Assembly (NCBI GenBank): GCA_025362585.1
Contig: JANYFR010000003.1
Location: forward strand, 1-41,780
DNA length: 41,780 bases
Source: Acidimicrobiales bacterium
GTDB lineage: Bacteria; Actinomycetota; Acidimicrobiia; Acidimicrobiales; RAAP-2
Reading direction: 5' to 3'
Made by a program: the position numbers and the translations under genes. The notes beneath the pieces were generated by a model. The model did not search any database. It was not told where the DNA came from and saw only the letters and a program-made list of their open reading frames with translations. Positions within the stretch are counted from its first letter, which is position 1, and every line of letters starts with the position of its first letter. Positions 1-6,725 of the stretch are shown here, piece by piece.

Positions 1-430
1 GACGGAGCGCCCGTCGAATGATGGCGTGAGCCTGGCGGACGGTGGCCGAAGACAACCCGATTCTCCTTGTGAGACCCTGGTAGAGATCGTCGAGCTCCAT
101 AGGCTTGATGCTGCTCACCGGTCGGTCACCGAGAGCCGGAAGAATTCGCTTTGACAAGAGATTCTTATAGCGTCGCAGTGTTGTTGGGCTGAGGTCGTGC
201 TCAACGAGGGCAAGCCATCGGGTGCTCAGTTCTTCGAACGTGCCTGATTTCCCAACCGTTCTACCAGCTTCGGCTTCAGCGACAAGGGCATTCAGCGCCT
301 GTTGTGCATGTCGCTTATTTCCACGCACGTTTCGGCTTAACTGGCGTCGTTGACCGGTAACTGGGTCCCGACCGGACTCGTACCGGACTTGCCAGATCCC
401 GGGATACTTCTCTCGGAGGGTTCCGCTCAT
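1..430 (-). CDS. Tyrosine-type site-specific integrase, N-terminal part (runs off the left edge)
   Basis: Reading the minus strand from the ATG at 428-430 gives 143 codons with no stop up to base 1, so only the N-terminal part is visible. Residues about 10-55 (REKYPGIWQVRYES, then DPVTGQRRQLSRNV and an Ala-rich helix) look like the arm-type DNA-binding domain of phage and ICE integrases. Residues about 60-140 (GTFEELSTRWLALVEHDL, TLRRYKNLL, LGDRPVSSIKPMELDDLY) look like the SAM-like core-binding domain. The catalytic Arg/His/Tyr domain would lie outside the window, so activity cannot be judged. The gene starts 97 bases from the 3' end of a tRNA and is read away from it, the usual arrangement of an integrase beside its attachment site. 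Domain identity is secure; whether the gene is intact is unknown. Confidence 0.85.
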   Translation of the reverse strand, partial: MSGTLREKYPGIWQVRYESGRDPVTGQRRQLSRNVRGNKRHAQQALNALVAEAEAGRTVGKSGTFEELSTRWLALVEHDLSPTTLRRYKNLLSKRILPALGDRPVSSIKPMELDDLYQGLTRRIGLSSATVRQAHAIIRRALR

Positions 431-461
431 GAATCTCAACGTAACACCAAAACACACTTTG

Positions 462-483
462 GAGGCCTATTCGAGGCCTATTC
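462..483. repeat. Perfect 11-bp tandem direct repeat between integrase and tRNA
   Basis: GAGGCCTATTC occurs twice head to tail (462-472 and 473-483). It lies 32 bases upstream of the integrase start and 45 bases from the tRNA 3' end. Short direct repeats in this position are typical of arm-type integrase sites or of operators controlling int. The repeat is seen directly; the function is inferred. Confidence 0.6.
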
Positions 484-527
484 AATTGCTCCGATGCTTC
501 CATACCTCTGAAAGTCCTTTGTTTTAC

Positions 528-603
528 TGGTGGGCCGCCCGGGTCTCGATCCCCGCACCTTGGGATTAAAAGTCCCCTGCTCTTCCCGATGAGCTAGCGG
601 CCC
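528..603 (-). tRNA. tRNA-Lys (anticodon UUU), CCA encoded, slightly degenerate
   Basis: On the minus strand the acceptor arms GGGCCGC and GCGGCCC pair perfectly and are followed by A and an encoded CCA (528-530). The D stem GCTC/GAGC is intact. The anticodon loop CTTTTAA carries TTT, which reads lysine codons. Two stem mismatches are visible, G27-A43 and G50-G64. The T loop reads ATCGAGA instead of beginning TTC, so the usual T54-A58 contact is lost. It is either a divergent functional tRNA or a decaying copy. Its 3' end faces the integrase gene, which suggests it served as the integration target. Confidence 0.8.
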
Positions 604-1042
604 TCGTCAGCTTTTAAGTATCCAAATTTAACTTTTCCAAGCACCGTTCGCTGTTGACCGTTCTTAACTTCCCGGACCCGTGGCATGGTCAACTGATTTC
701 GAAGAATACTGCGAAGCAGCCTATCCACATTTCAAGGAGTGGAAAGCATTCGCAGCCCGCAATGGCAACCTCGTCGCACGAAGGGTGAGTTGACGGGACA
801 GGTGGTCCGAGGCATTGATAGTGGTGTTCTGATCCCCAAGGGATCAAGAACTCCGAGAGATGAAGTCCATCGGTCAACTGCTCTCCTAAAGGTCTCGGAG
901 ATCGGACGATCGGATGCGGCTCGACCATCGTCCCAGCCCAGCGAGTCCGCCAACGCCGGCGACGAAAGCCGCCACAACGATGCCGGTCAGGCGTGCGGGG
1001 AGCGCCCTAGGTTCGTCGAGGGTCGCCGGAACGTCGTTCTTT
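604..1042. other. Stretch without a recognisable gene
   Basis: Between the tRNA and the kinase remnant I see no supported gene. Bases 604-670 are AT-rich, upstream of the minus-strand tRNA, and could hold its promoter. Open frames here (for example from 739) have no recognisable motif, no clear ribosome site and no family look. It may be scarred flanking DNA of the element or the lost 5' part of the kinase gene. Confidence 0.5.
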
Positions 1043-2147
1043 CCTCCCGAAACCCAGTACGTCGTACAGGTCTTCCACTCGCACGGGCGATTGACCGAAT
1101 CGAATCAGGCCGCCGGCGCCGCTTCTCTCTTGACCACTCGGCATTTGCAACTCGTAAAGCAACGCTCGATGGTCCTTGACGTGTTCGGACTGAAGGGGGA
1201 TCGTATGCGACTGCTGGCCGCGCCGACGTCGAGGTCGAATTCGAGGGTGGTGCTCGTCGGAGCGTCGCTCGACACGATCAACCGGTTGGTGGCGAGGGTG
1301 CGCCGCGACGACGACTGCGCCGACAGGTCGAAGAACTGTCGGCGGCCGACCGCGAGGTCGCGGTGGACGTGCCCAAACCGAAGGACGAGATCGCCGCGCT
1401 GGCGAAGACGATGAATACGCTCCTGGGCCGCTTGCAACGAGGCCTCATTCGCCAGCGCTCGTTCGTCGCCGATGCCGGACACGAGTTGCTGACCCCCTTT
1501 GCCGTACTGGAACTCGCGGGACGCCCTGGACGGACCCGCGCGGAGCTCGAAGCGGCGATCGAACGAGCACCGTTTGAGACGGAGCGCCTCTCACACCCGG
1601 CCGAAGATCTCCTCTTTCTGGCCCTCAGCAACGAGGGTGGCGCGCCAATGGAACGAGGACTTCGGTGCGCGACGTGCTCGTTCGCTCGGTGGACCTCTCG
1701 CAACATCGCGCGCGCGACGTGGGGGTGACGTTGCACGTTCAAGCGATGACGGATCTCGAGGCCCCGATGGACGCTGGCCCGGTCCGTCAAGCGATCGAGA
1801 ACGTCGTGGACAACGCTCGCCGCTACGCCCCGCCCGGTAGTGAGATCACGGTGTCGGCCGTCCACGGTGCGTGCGAGGGTGACGACGCGCGAATTAGTGT
1901 GGCCGACCGCGGTGCGGGTTTTTCTCCCGAGTTCCTCCCTCACGCCTTGGAACGATTTCGTCGACCCGATGACGGTCGGGCGAGGTCCGAAGGCGGCGCG
2001 GGACTTGGTCTCGCTCTGGTTGCCTCGATCGCGGACAGTCACGGCGGAGAGTGCACGGCGGAAAATCGAGAGGGAGGGGGCGCCGTGGTGACGATCATCA
2101 TCCCGGCGGGTGGACCCTCGTCGAGACGCTCAGCGCGCGGACGCTGA
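1043..2147 (+). pseudogene. Broken sensor histidine kinase (sensor, HAMP, HisKA and HATPase in three frames)
   Basis: Three successive frames carry consecutive pieces of one two-component sensor kinase. From 1043 to about 1310 a frame encodes an extracytoplasmic sensor segment (PPETQYVVQVFHSHGRL, then RVVLVGASLDTINRLVARV). From about 1311 to 1660 a second frame gives the end of a HAMP linker and HisKA (PKPKDEIAALAKTMNTLLGR, FVADAGHELLTP with the phospho-acceptor His). From about 1665 to 2147 a third frame gives the ATPase domain with N box (NVVDNARRYAPPG), G1 (DRGAGFS) and G2 (GGAGLGLALV). The second membrane helix and the first part of HAMP, expected between pieces one and two, are missing. 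The HisKA motif is also eroded (usually SHELRTP). No response regulator gene is adjacent. It is almost certainly non-functional as a receptor; the ATPase fragment could be translated alone but probably means nothing. Confidence 0.8.
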
Positions 2148-2214
2148 GGTATCGTTCGCTGCGCTGCAGTGCTGCGTCGCTCTCATTGCTGGCCAATCAA
2201 CTCGACCACCGCAC

Positions 2215-2247
2215 CGCACGACGGCGATCGCACAGTGTCGTCGTGCG
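2215..2247. repeat. Long inverted repeat (11-bp stem, 11-base loop)
   Basis: CGCACGACGGC (2215-2225) pairs with GTCGTCGTGCG (2237-2247) through 11 positions, one of them a G-T wobble. It lies 67 bases after the end of the kinase remnant and 80 bases before the next gene. No T-run follows, so it is not a classic intrinsic terminator, but it may end transcription of the former kinase operon or be an operator. The structure is seen; the role is inferred. Confidence 0.5.
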
Positions 2248-2327
2248 CGCCAGCGCCCCACCGACGTCGTACGCCGTGGCGGCACGGGCGTGGAAACCGA
2301 TCAAAGTGAGAGGACTATCGTAGCGAC

Positions 2328-2516
2328 GTGTCCGAATTCAGTAACGAGAGCGTCAGTGCGATCGAGGCAACGTTGAACGACGTCGATCGAGCACTGGAGC
2401 GACTTCGTGTCGGGACGTACCGGTCGTGCCAGGTCTGCGACACCCCGATCGACGAGGCCCAACTCGTTGCCAATCCACTGCTCGCGAACTGTCCCGCCCA
2501 CCCCGAACTGGCGTAG
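2328..2516 (+). CDS. Very small DksA/TraR-type zinc-finger protein
   Basis: A 62-residue protein from a GTG start. Residues 1-30 form a short acidic helix (AIEATLNDVDRALERLRVGT). They are followed by a zinc ribbon with C34-x2-C37, a 17-residue spacer, then C55-x2-H58. The spacing is that of the C-terminal finger of DksA/TraR proteins (GTY..C..C...I...L), with the last Cys replaced by His. The long coiled-coil that lets DksA reach into the RNA polymerase secondary channel is absent, so classic DksA action is unlikely. TraR-like mini-regulators of similar length exist, and binding to polymerase is possible but unproven. It converges on sodN, with a hairpin between the two genes. The family call is good; the function is unknown. 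The start codon is uncertain because no strong ribosome site is visible. Confidence 0.75.
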   Translation: MSEFSNESVSAIEATLNDVDRALERLRVGTYRSCQVCDTPIDEAQLVANPLLANCPAHPELA

Positions 2517-2545
2517 CGGTCACGGTGCTCGTCACACAGTGGGCG

Positions 2546-2563
2546 CGGTGGCGAACGCCACCG
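2546..2563. terminator. Hairpin between convergent genes, candidate bidirectional terminator
   Basis: CGGTGGC (2546-2552) pairs perfectly with GCCACCG (2557-2563) around a GAAC tetraloop. It sits in the 57-base gap between the stop of the small zinc protein and the stop of sodN. Its position fits a shared terminator, but no T-tract is present, so termination is inferred. Confidence 0.45.
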
Positions 2564-2573
2564 GGCGCGTCGA

Positions 2574-2990
2574 CTACTTCTTGGTCGCCCAGAAGATCTC
2601 GGCGATGGCGTCAATCTCACTGAGGAGGCGATCGCCCACGCTGACGTCATTGCTCTTCTTCGCCTCGCCGGCGGACTTGGTGGCGGCCCAAAAGAGGTCG
2701 TGAAGGTTGGGATACTCCTTCAAGTGATCGGCCTTGAAGTAGTCCGTCCAGAGCACCCACAGGTGGTGCTTCACGAGTTCGGCGCGCTCCTCTTTGATGA
2801 AGGTCGCACGGACCTTGAAGTCGGCGTCACTCGACGCGCTGTACTTCTCCATGCAGGCCTTCACCGACTGCGCCTCGATGCGGGCCTGGGCTGGGTCGTA
2901 CACGCCACAGGGGAGGTCACAGTGCGCCGAGGCGACGATCGGAGTGGTGGTGGCGTCCAGCAGTGCGTTGATGCGTGAAAGAAGCGTCAT
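2574..2990 (-). CDS. sodN: Nickel superoxide dismutase precursor
   Basis: Encodes 138 residues. The nickel-hook motif HCDLPCGVYDPAQARIEAQS begins at residue 23, so a 22-residue leader must be removed to expose the His that ligates nickel together with the two hook Cys residues (C24 and C28 of the precursor). The mature protein of about 116 residues matches the Ni-SOD family, an all-helical homohexamer that dismutates superoxide in the cytoplasm. The ATG at 2990 is chosen because it is preceded by AAAGGCGAAGCC and gives the expected leader length; a longer upstream frame has no ribosome site. The maturation protease gene sodX lies next door on the other strand. Family members are often controlled by nickel availability, but I could not find a convincing Nur-type operator by eye. 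Identification is firm. Confidence 0.95.
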   Translation of the reverse strand: MTLLSRINALLDATTTPIVASAHCDLPCGVYDPAQARIEAQSVKACMEKYSASSDADFKVRATFIKEERAELVKHHLWVLWTDYFKADHLKEYPNLHDLFWAATKSAGEAKKSNDVSVGDRLLSEIDAIAEIFWATKK

Positions 2991-3086
2991 GGCTTCGCCT
3001 TTCGGTGGTCGTGGTCGGCGCCTGGGGCACCGGTGGTCTCTATATAGTCGCAGGCTAGTCACAGCGCTCGTCTATCGTTCACCTTA
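2991..3086. promoter_or_regulatory. Divergent sodN/sodX control region
   Basis: The 96-base gap must hold the promoters of both genes. A self-complementary TATATA at 3041-3046 could serve as a -10 element for either direction, lying 50 bases from the sodN start and 40 from sodX. No good -35 partner is evident. No nickel-regulator operator was recognised. Confidence 0.3.
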
Positions 3087-3413
3087 ATGAGCCGGCTGCT
3101 CGAGTTCTTCCTTCGTCGAGTGACCGTCGAGGGCTCCTCGATGGTGCCGACCTACGTGCCCGGCGAGCGGTTGACGGCGCTGCGTCGCTGGCGCCGCGTG
3201 CGCGCCGGTGACGTGGTGGTCGTGCGCGACCCACGCGGCCCCGACCGGTGGCTGTTGAAGCGGTGCGCGGGGCGAGTGGGGACGTTACTGGACTTGCGAG
3301 GTGACAACGCCGCGGCCTCCACCGATTCGCGTGATTTCGGGCTCGTTCCGAGCCGTGACGTCATCTACATCGTCCCGTCGCCCGTCAATCAGCGATGGCT
3401 CTCTCCTCGATGA
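3087..3413 (+). CDS. sodX: Nickel-type superoxide dismutase maturation protease
   Basis: A 108-residue S26-family peptidase (signal peptidase I-like) without a membrane anchor. The catalytic Ser lies in EGSSMVPT (S18) and the general-base Lys in WLLKRCAG (K58), the usual Ser-Lys dyad of the family. The compact size, the absence of a transmembrane segment and the position beside sodN identify it as the peptidase that removes the SodN leader and exposes the nickel-binding His. It is transcribed away from sodN, whereas in Streptomyces the two genes usually run in the same direction. It ends 26 bases before mshA and may share transcripts with it. Starts at ATG 3087. Confidence 0.9.
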   Translation: MSRLLEFFLRRVTVEGSSMVPTYVPGERLTALRRWRRVRAGDVVVVRDPRGPDRWLLKRCAGRVGTLLDLRGDNAAASTDSRDFGLVPSRDVIYIVPSPVNQRWLSPR

Positions 3414-3439
3414 ATCAGGGGCGACACCGGTAGGCTGCC

Positions 3440-4660
3440 GTGGTGGCCCGACTCGCCGTTCTCTCGTATCACACGTCGCCATTGGCCCAACCGGGTACCG
3501 GTGACGGCGGGGGCATGAACGTCTACGTCCGCGAACTGTCGAGCGCGCTCGGTCGCCTGGGCCACGAGGTTGACGTGTACACGCGACGCGACAACACCCA
3601 AGTACGCGACACCGTGGCCGTCGAACCGGGTTTTCGGGTTCATTACGTCACGGCCGGCCCGGCCCGGGTCCTCACTCGCGACGAGCTACCCGACTTCGTG
3701 GGCGAGTTCACCGACTCAGTCGCGACGCACTTTCGCTGCGCCGGCGCCCCCGACGCGATCCACGCCAACTACTGGCTCAGCGGTCTCGCGGGGCACCGCC
3801 TGAAGCACGACCTCAACATTCCGCTCATCATGACCTTCCACACGCTCGAGCGCGTGAAGGCCGAGACCTTCGCCGAGGAGTCCGAGGATCGCGCCTTCCA
3901 GGAGGCGGCGATCTTCGCCTGCGCCGACGCCGTCCTCGCGAGCTGTGAGGGGGAGGCCGAGCAGTTCGTTCGCTACTACAACGCCGAGCCGTCACGCGTG
4001 CACGTCGTGCCCCTCGGCGTCGAGCACGCGTTCTTTGCGCCCGGCTACCGACCGCAGGCCCGTCGGGCCCTCGGGATCGACCCGGAGACGACGATGCTGC
4101 TCTTCGTTGGACGGCTCCAAGCCCTGAAGGGGGTCGACGTCGCCCTCGAAACCCTCATTGAGTTGCGCGAGCGGGGCCGCGACGCGATGCTCGCGATCAT
4201 TGGCGGGCCGTCGGGGCCCGACGGGCGCGAAACGCTCGCGGCGCTGCACCGGCGCGTCGCCCAGGCCGGCGTGATTCGCAACGTCCACTTCGTCGCGCCC
4301 CAGGCGCACCAGTTGCTCTCGACGTGGATGCGCGCCGCCGACGTGATGCTCGTGCCCTCGCGGTCCGAGAGCTTCGGCCTGGTCGCGCTCGAGTCGTCGG
4401 CCTGCGGCACGCCCGTCGTCGCCAGTGCCGTCGGCGGACTGATGACCCTGGTCGATCCGGGGGTCACGGGCTTCCTCGTCGCCGAGCGCGACGCGTGCGT
4501 GTGGGCAGACGCCGTCGAGGTCGTTCTCGAACCCGAGCAGGCGACCGCCATGTCGAACGCCGCCGTGCTGCTCGCGCGCCCGTACACCTGGCGTTCGGCG
4601 GGCCAGTCCCTCGCCGCGCTGACCGAGCGGTTGGCGCTCTCGGGCCTCGTGCGCTGCTAG
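3440..4660 (+). CDS. mshA: D-inositol-3-phosphate glycosyltransferase, mycothiol biosynthesis
   Basis: A 406-residue GT4-family, GT-B-fold glycosyltransferase. It opens with the MshA signature VLSYHTSPLAQPGTGDGGGM and NVYVRELSSALGRLGHEV, where the acceptor and UDP sites meet. It continues with HANYWLSGLAGHRLK in the N-domain, LLFVGRLQALKGVD at the start of the C-domain, and the nucleotide-sugar motif ESFGLVALESSACGTPVVAS near residues 310-330. MshA joins N-acetylglucosamine from UDP-GlcNAc to 1L-myo-inositol-1-phosphate, the first committed step of mycothiol synthesis. Its presence points to an actinobacterium. The next gene is a YbjN-domain protein, the same order as in mycobacteria (mshA-Rv0487). 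The start is GTG 3440 or the adjacent GTG 3443. Confidence 0.93.
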   Translation: MVARLAVLSYHTSPLAQPGTGDGGGMNVYVRELSSALGRLGHEVDVYTRRDNTQVRDTVAVEPGFRVHYVTAGPARVLTRDELPDFVGEFTDSVATHFRCAGAPDAIHANYWLSGLAGHRLKHDLNIPLIMTFHTLERVKAETFAEESEDRAFQEAAIFACADAVLASCEGEAEQFVRYYNAEPSRVHVVPLGVEHAFFAPGYRPQARRALGIDPETTMLLFVGRLQALKGVDVALETLIELRERGRDAMLAIIGGPSGPDGRETLAALHRRVAQAGVIRNVHFVAPQAHQLLSTWMRAADVMLVPSRSESFGLVALESSACGTPVVASAVGGLMTLVDPGVTGFLVAERDACVWADAVEVVLEPEQATAMSNAAVLLARPYTWRSAGQSLAALTERLALSGLVRC

Positions 4661-4662
4661 CG

Positions 4663-5148
4663 GTGACGCGCGCACCGGTCGGAGCGTCTGGAGCGTCCGA
4701 GCGACTCGACGCGACAATCAACGAGTGGGCCCTGCAGTGGAACGCCGGGGCGCTGCTCGGCATTGAACACCAGGCTGGCCCCGACGACCGTGGTCACGTT
4801 CACTGGCTCGTGCGCCTGAAGGGCGACGAGCGTGACGTGATCACGATCTGGCTCTCGCTGCGCCAGCGCAGCGTGCACGTCGAAACTGAAGTGATGGGTG
4901 CGCCCGAGGAGAATCGTGAAGCCCTCTATCGCTACCTGCTCGTGAAGAACGCCGAACTCCGAGAGCTGCACCTCGCGATTGGCCCCGAGGACGGCATTTA
5001 CCTCGTGGCGAAGGTGCCCATCAACGAAGTGACGGTCGAGCGCCTCGACGAGCTGGTCGGGGCGGCCCTCACCTACGTCGATGAGATCTACCCCACGGTG
5101 ATGACGATGGGGCTCTCCTCGCTCTATCGACGGCGACGCCGGCCGTAA
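4663..5148 (+). CDS. YbjN-domain protein
   Basis: A 161-residue protein from GTG 4663, two bases after the mshA stop, so the two are probably cotranslated. The fold-defining parts are INEWALQWNAG, WLVRLKGDERDVITIWLSLR, VHVETEVMGAPEENREALYR and YLVAKVPINEVTVERLDELV, then an Arg-rich tail (YRRRRRP). They resemble the YbjN / type III secretion chaperone-like family found next to mshA in many actinobacteria. There is no catalytic motif, signal peptide or membrane helix. The biochemical role is unknown; the conserved pairing suggests a helper in thiol metabolism or protein stability, which is inference only. Confidence 0.8.
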   Translation: MTRAPVGASGASERLDATINEWALQWNAGALLGIEHQAGPDDRGHVHWLVRLKGDERDVITIWLSLRQRSVHVETEVMGAPEENREALYRYLLVKNAELRELHLAIGPEDGIYLVAKVPINEVTVERLDELVGAALTYVDEIYPTVMTMGLSSLYRRRRRP

Positions 5149-5175
5149 GGAATTTCGACCTTGTAGCGTTGAACC

Positions 5176-5982
5176 ATGGCGTTCGAACTGGTGATCATTG
5201 GTGGGGGCCGCATGGGCTCGGCGCTCGCCGAGGGCCTCCTCAGCGCCCACTGGTGCGTCGCTGAGCAGCTGGCGGTCGTCGAGACGTCGCTCGACGCGCG
5301 CGCCGCGCTGGCGGAGCGACTGTCGGGCGTCAGCATCGTCCAATCGTTCGATGCCGGCCACGTCGGGGCGACGACCGGCGCGGTCTTGTGCGTCAAGCCC
5401 GATCAGGCCGAGGCGGCCGCCCGACTCGCGGGGGCGACGGGCGTCACGAGGTTGTTGTCGGTCGTGGCGGGCCTGTCGAGCGCCCGCATCGAGGCCCTCT
5501 TTCCTGGGCCGGTCGCCGTCGTGCGCGCCATGCCCAACACGCCAGTACTCGTTCGAAAAGGAGTCAGTGCCATCGCCGGGGGTTCGCACGTCGTGAAGGA
5601 CGACCTCGACTGGGCCGAGTCGATCCTCGGCGCCGTCGGCACCGTCGTGCGCGTCCCCGAGCGCCACCTCGACGCCGTCACGGGCCTCTCGGGTTCGATG
5701 CCCGCGTACCTCTACCTGGTGGTCGAGTCCCTGATCGACGCCGGGGTCCACCAAGGACTCGCGCGCGAGGTGTCGCGTGCACTCGTCGTTGGCACGTTCG
5801 AGGGTTCGGCGGCCCTGCTCACTTCCTCGGGTGCGTCACCCGAGGAACTGCGCGCTCAGGTGACCTCGCCGGGCGGAACAACCGCGGCGGGCCTGCGTAT
5901 GCTCGAGGGCCGTGCCGTGCGAGCGGCCTTCCTCGAGGCGGTCGCGGCCGCCGCTGAGCGCAGCCGCCAGTTGGGGCGCTGA
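5176..5982 (+). CDS. proC: Pyrroline-5-carboxylate reductase
   Basis: A 268-residue enzyme catalysing the NAD(P)H-dependent last step of proline synthesis. The N-terminal Rossmann motif is VIIGGGRMGSALAEGL. VLCVKPDQAE and VRAMPNTPVLVRKGVSAIAG follow in the cofactor domain. The C-terminal helical dimerisation domain shows the family hallmark TGLSGSMPAYLYLVVESLID and TSPGGTTAAGLRMLE. The length is typical. Starts at ATG 5176, 27 bases after the YbjN gene, and is followed 23 bases later by rex. A proC gene just upstream of the haem genes is common in actinobacteria. Confidence 0.95.
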   Translation: MAFELVIIGGGRMGSALAEGLLSAHWCVAEQLAVVETSLDARAALAERLSGVSIVQSFDAGHVGATTGAVLCVKPDQAEAAARLAGATGVTRLLSVVAGLSSARIEALFPGPVAVVRAMPNTPVLVRKGVSAIAGGSHVVKDDLDWAESILGAVGTVVRVPERHLDAVTGLSGSMPAYLYLVVESLIDAGVHQGLAREVSRALVVGTFEGSAALLTSSGASPEELRAQVTSPGGTTAAGLRMLEGRAVRAAFLEAVAAAAERSRQLGR

Positions 5983-6005
5983 GAAGGCTCCACTAGCGTA
6001 GGGTG

Positions 6006-6701
6006 ATGGCGACACCGCGTCTTCGCACGAGGAGACTCTCCGAGCCGACTATCGCGCGCCTGCCGGTCTACCAGCGAATCGCTGAAGGTTGGGCGCTGCG
6101 CGGACTGAACCGCATTGACTCCCAGCAGATCGGCGAACTGGCCGGCGTGACCGCCACGACCGTGCGACGCGACCTGGCCGGCCTGGGATCGTTCGGTACC
6201 CGCGGGGCCGGCTACGAAGTGCGGGTGCTCCACGAGCGCATCGGTGAAGCCCTCGGCCACGACCGCGAGTACGACGTGGTCGTCGTGGGCGTTGGCAACC
6301 TCGGGCGGGCGCTCGTGAACTCGTCCAACTTCCTTATCCGCGGTGCGCGTCTGGCCGCTCTCTACGACGTTGACGCCGCTGTCGTGGGTACCAGGGTCGC
6401 CGACCACGTCGTGCTGCCCTTCGACGGTCCCATCGCCCGCGCCACCGTCGGAGTGATCTGCGTGCCCGCCCTCGACGCGCAGATGGTCGCCGAGCGGCTC
6501 ATCGAGGCCGACGTCCACGCCTTGCTCAACTTCGCACCGCAAGTCCTCACCGTGCCGATCGGCACCGCGGTCCACTACGTGGACTTCTCCATTCAGCTGC
6601 AGATCCTGATGTATCACCTCAACAACGGCACTGGACCGCTCGGTGGGGGCCTGCTGCACTCGCTCGGCATCGCCACGCCGAATCAACTGCGGGTGCCGTA
6701 G
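6006..6701 (+). CDS. rex: Redox-sensing transcriptional repressor Rex
   Basis: A 231-residue protein from ATG 6006 (GTG 6003 is an alternative). Residues about 1-80 form the winged-helix DNA-binding domain (SEPTIARLPVYQRIAEGW, DSQQIGELAGVTATTVRRDL, GSFGTRGAGYEV). Residues about 85-200 form the NAD(H)-binding Rossmann domain (VVVVGVGNLGRALVN). The C-terminal swapped helix is also present. Rex binds its operators when the NADH/NAD+ ratio is low and usually controls respiratory genes and itself. Here it leads the haem operon, as in Streptomyces. I searched by eye for the TTGTGAA-N4-TTCACAA type operator upstream of rex, hemA and nuoA and did not find a clear one, so direct control of those genes is unproven. 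Confidence 0.95.
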   Translation: MATPRLRTRRLSEPTIARLPVYQRIAEGWALRGLNRIDSQQIGELAGVTATTVRRDLAGLGSFGTRGAGYEVRVLHERIGEALGHDREYDVVVVGVGNLGRALVNSSNFLIRGARLAALYDVDAAVVGTRVADHVVLPFDGPIARATVGVICVPALDAQMVAERLIEADVHALLNFAPQVLTVPIGTAVHYVDFSIQLQILMYHLNNGTGPLGGGLLHSLGIATPNQLRVP

Positions 6702-6725
6702 CGTGAGAGCCCCCGGAACATTCCC

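Noticed and set aside
944-1010. Hydrophobic minus-strand segment resembling a membrane helix
   Set aside because: It is a short open stretch with no continuous gene around it; probably the complement of Ala/Pro-rich DNA.
739-1179. 146-codon plus-strand frame in the left accessory region
   Set aside because: No motif or ribosome site, and it overlaps the sensor piece of the kinase remnant in another frame.
2991-3062. Longer sodN start adding 24 residues upstream
   Set aside because: The extension is Arg/Pro-rich, lacks a ribosome site and would give an abnormal leader; the ATG at 2990 fits the family.
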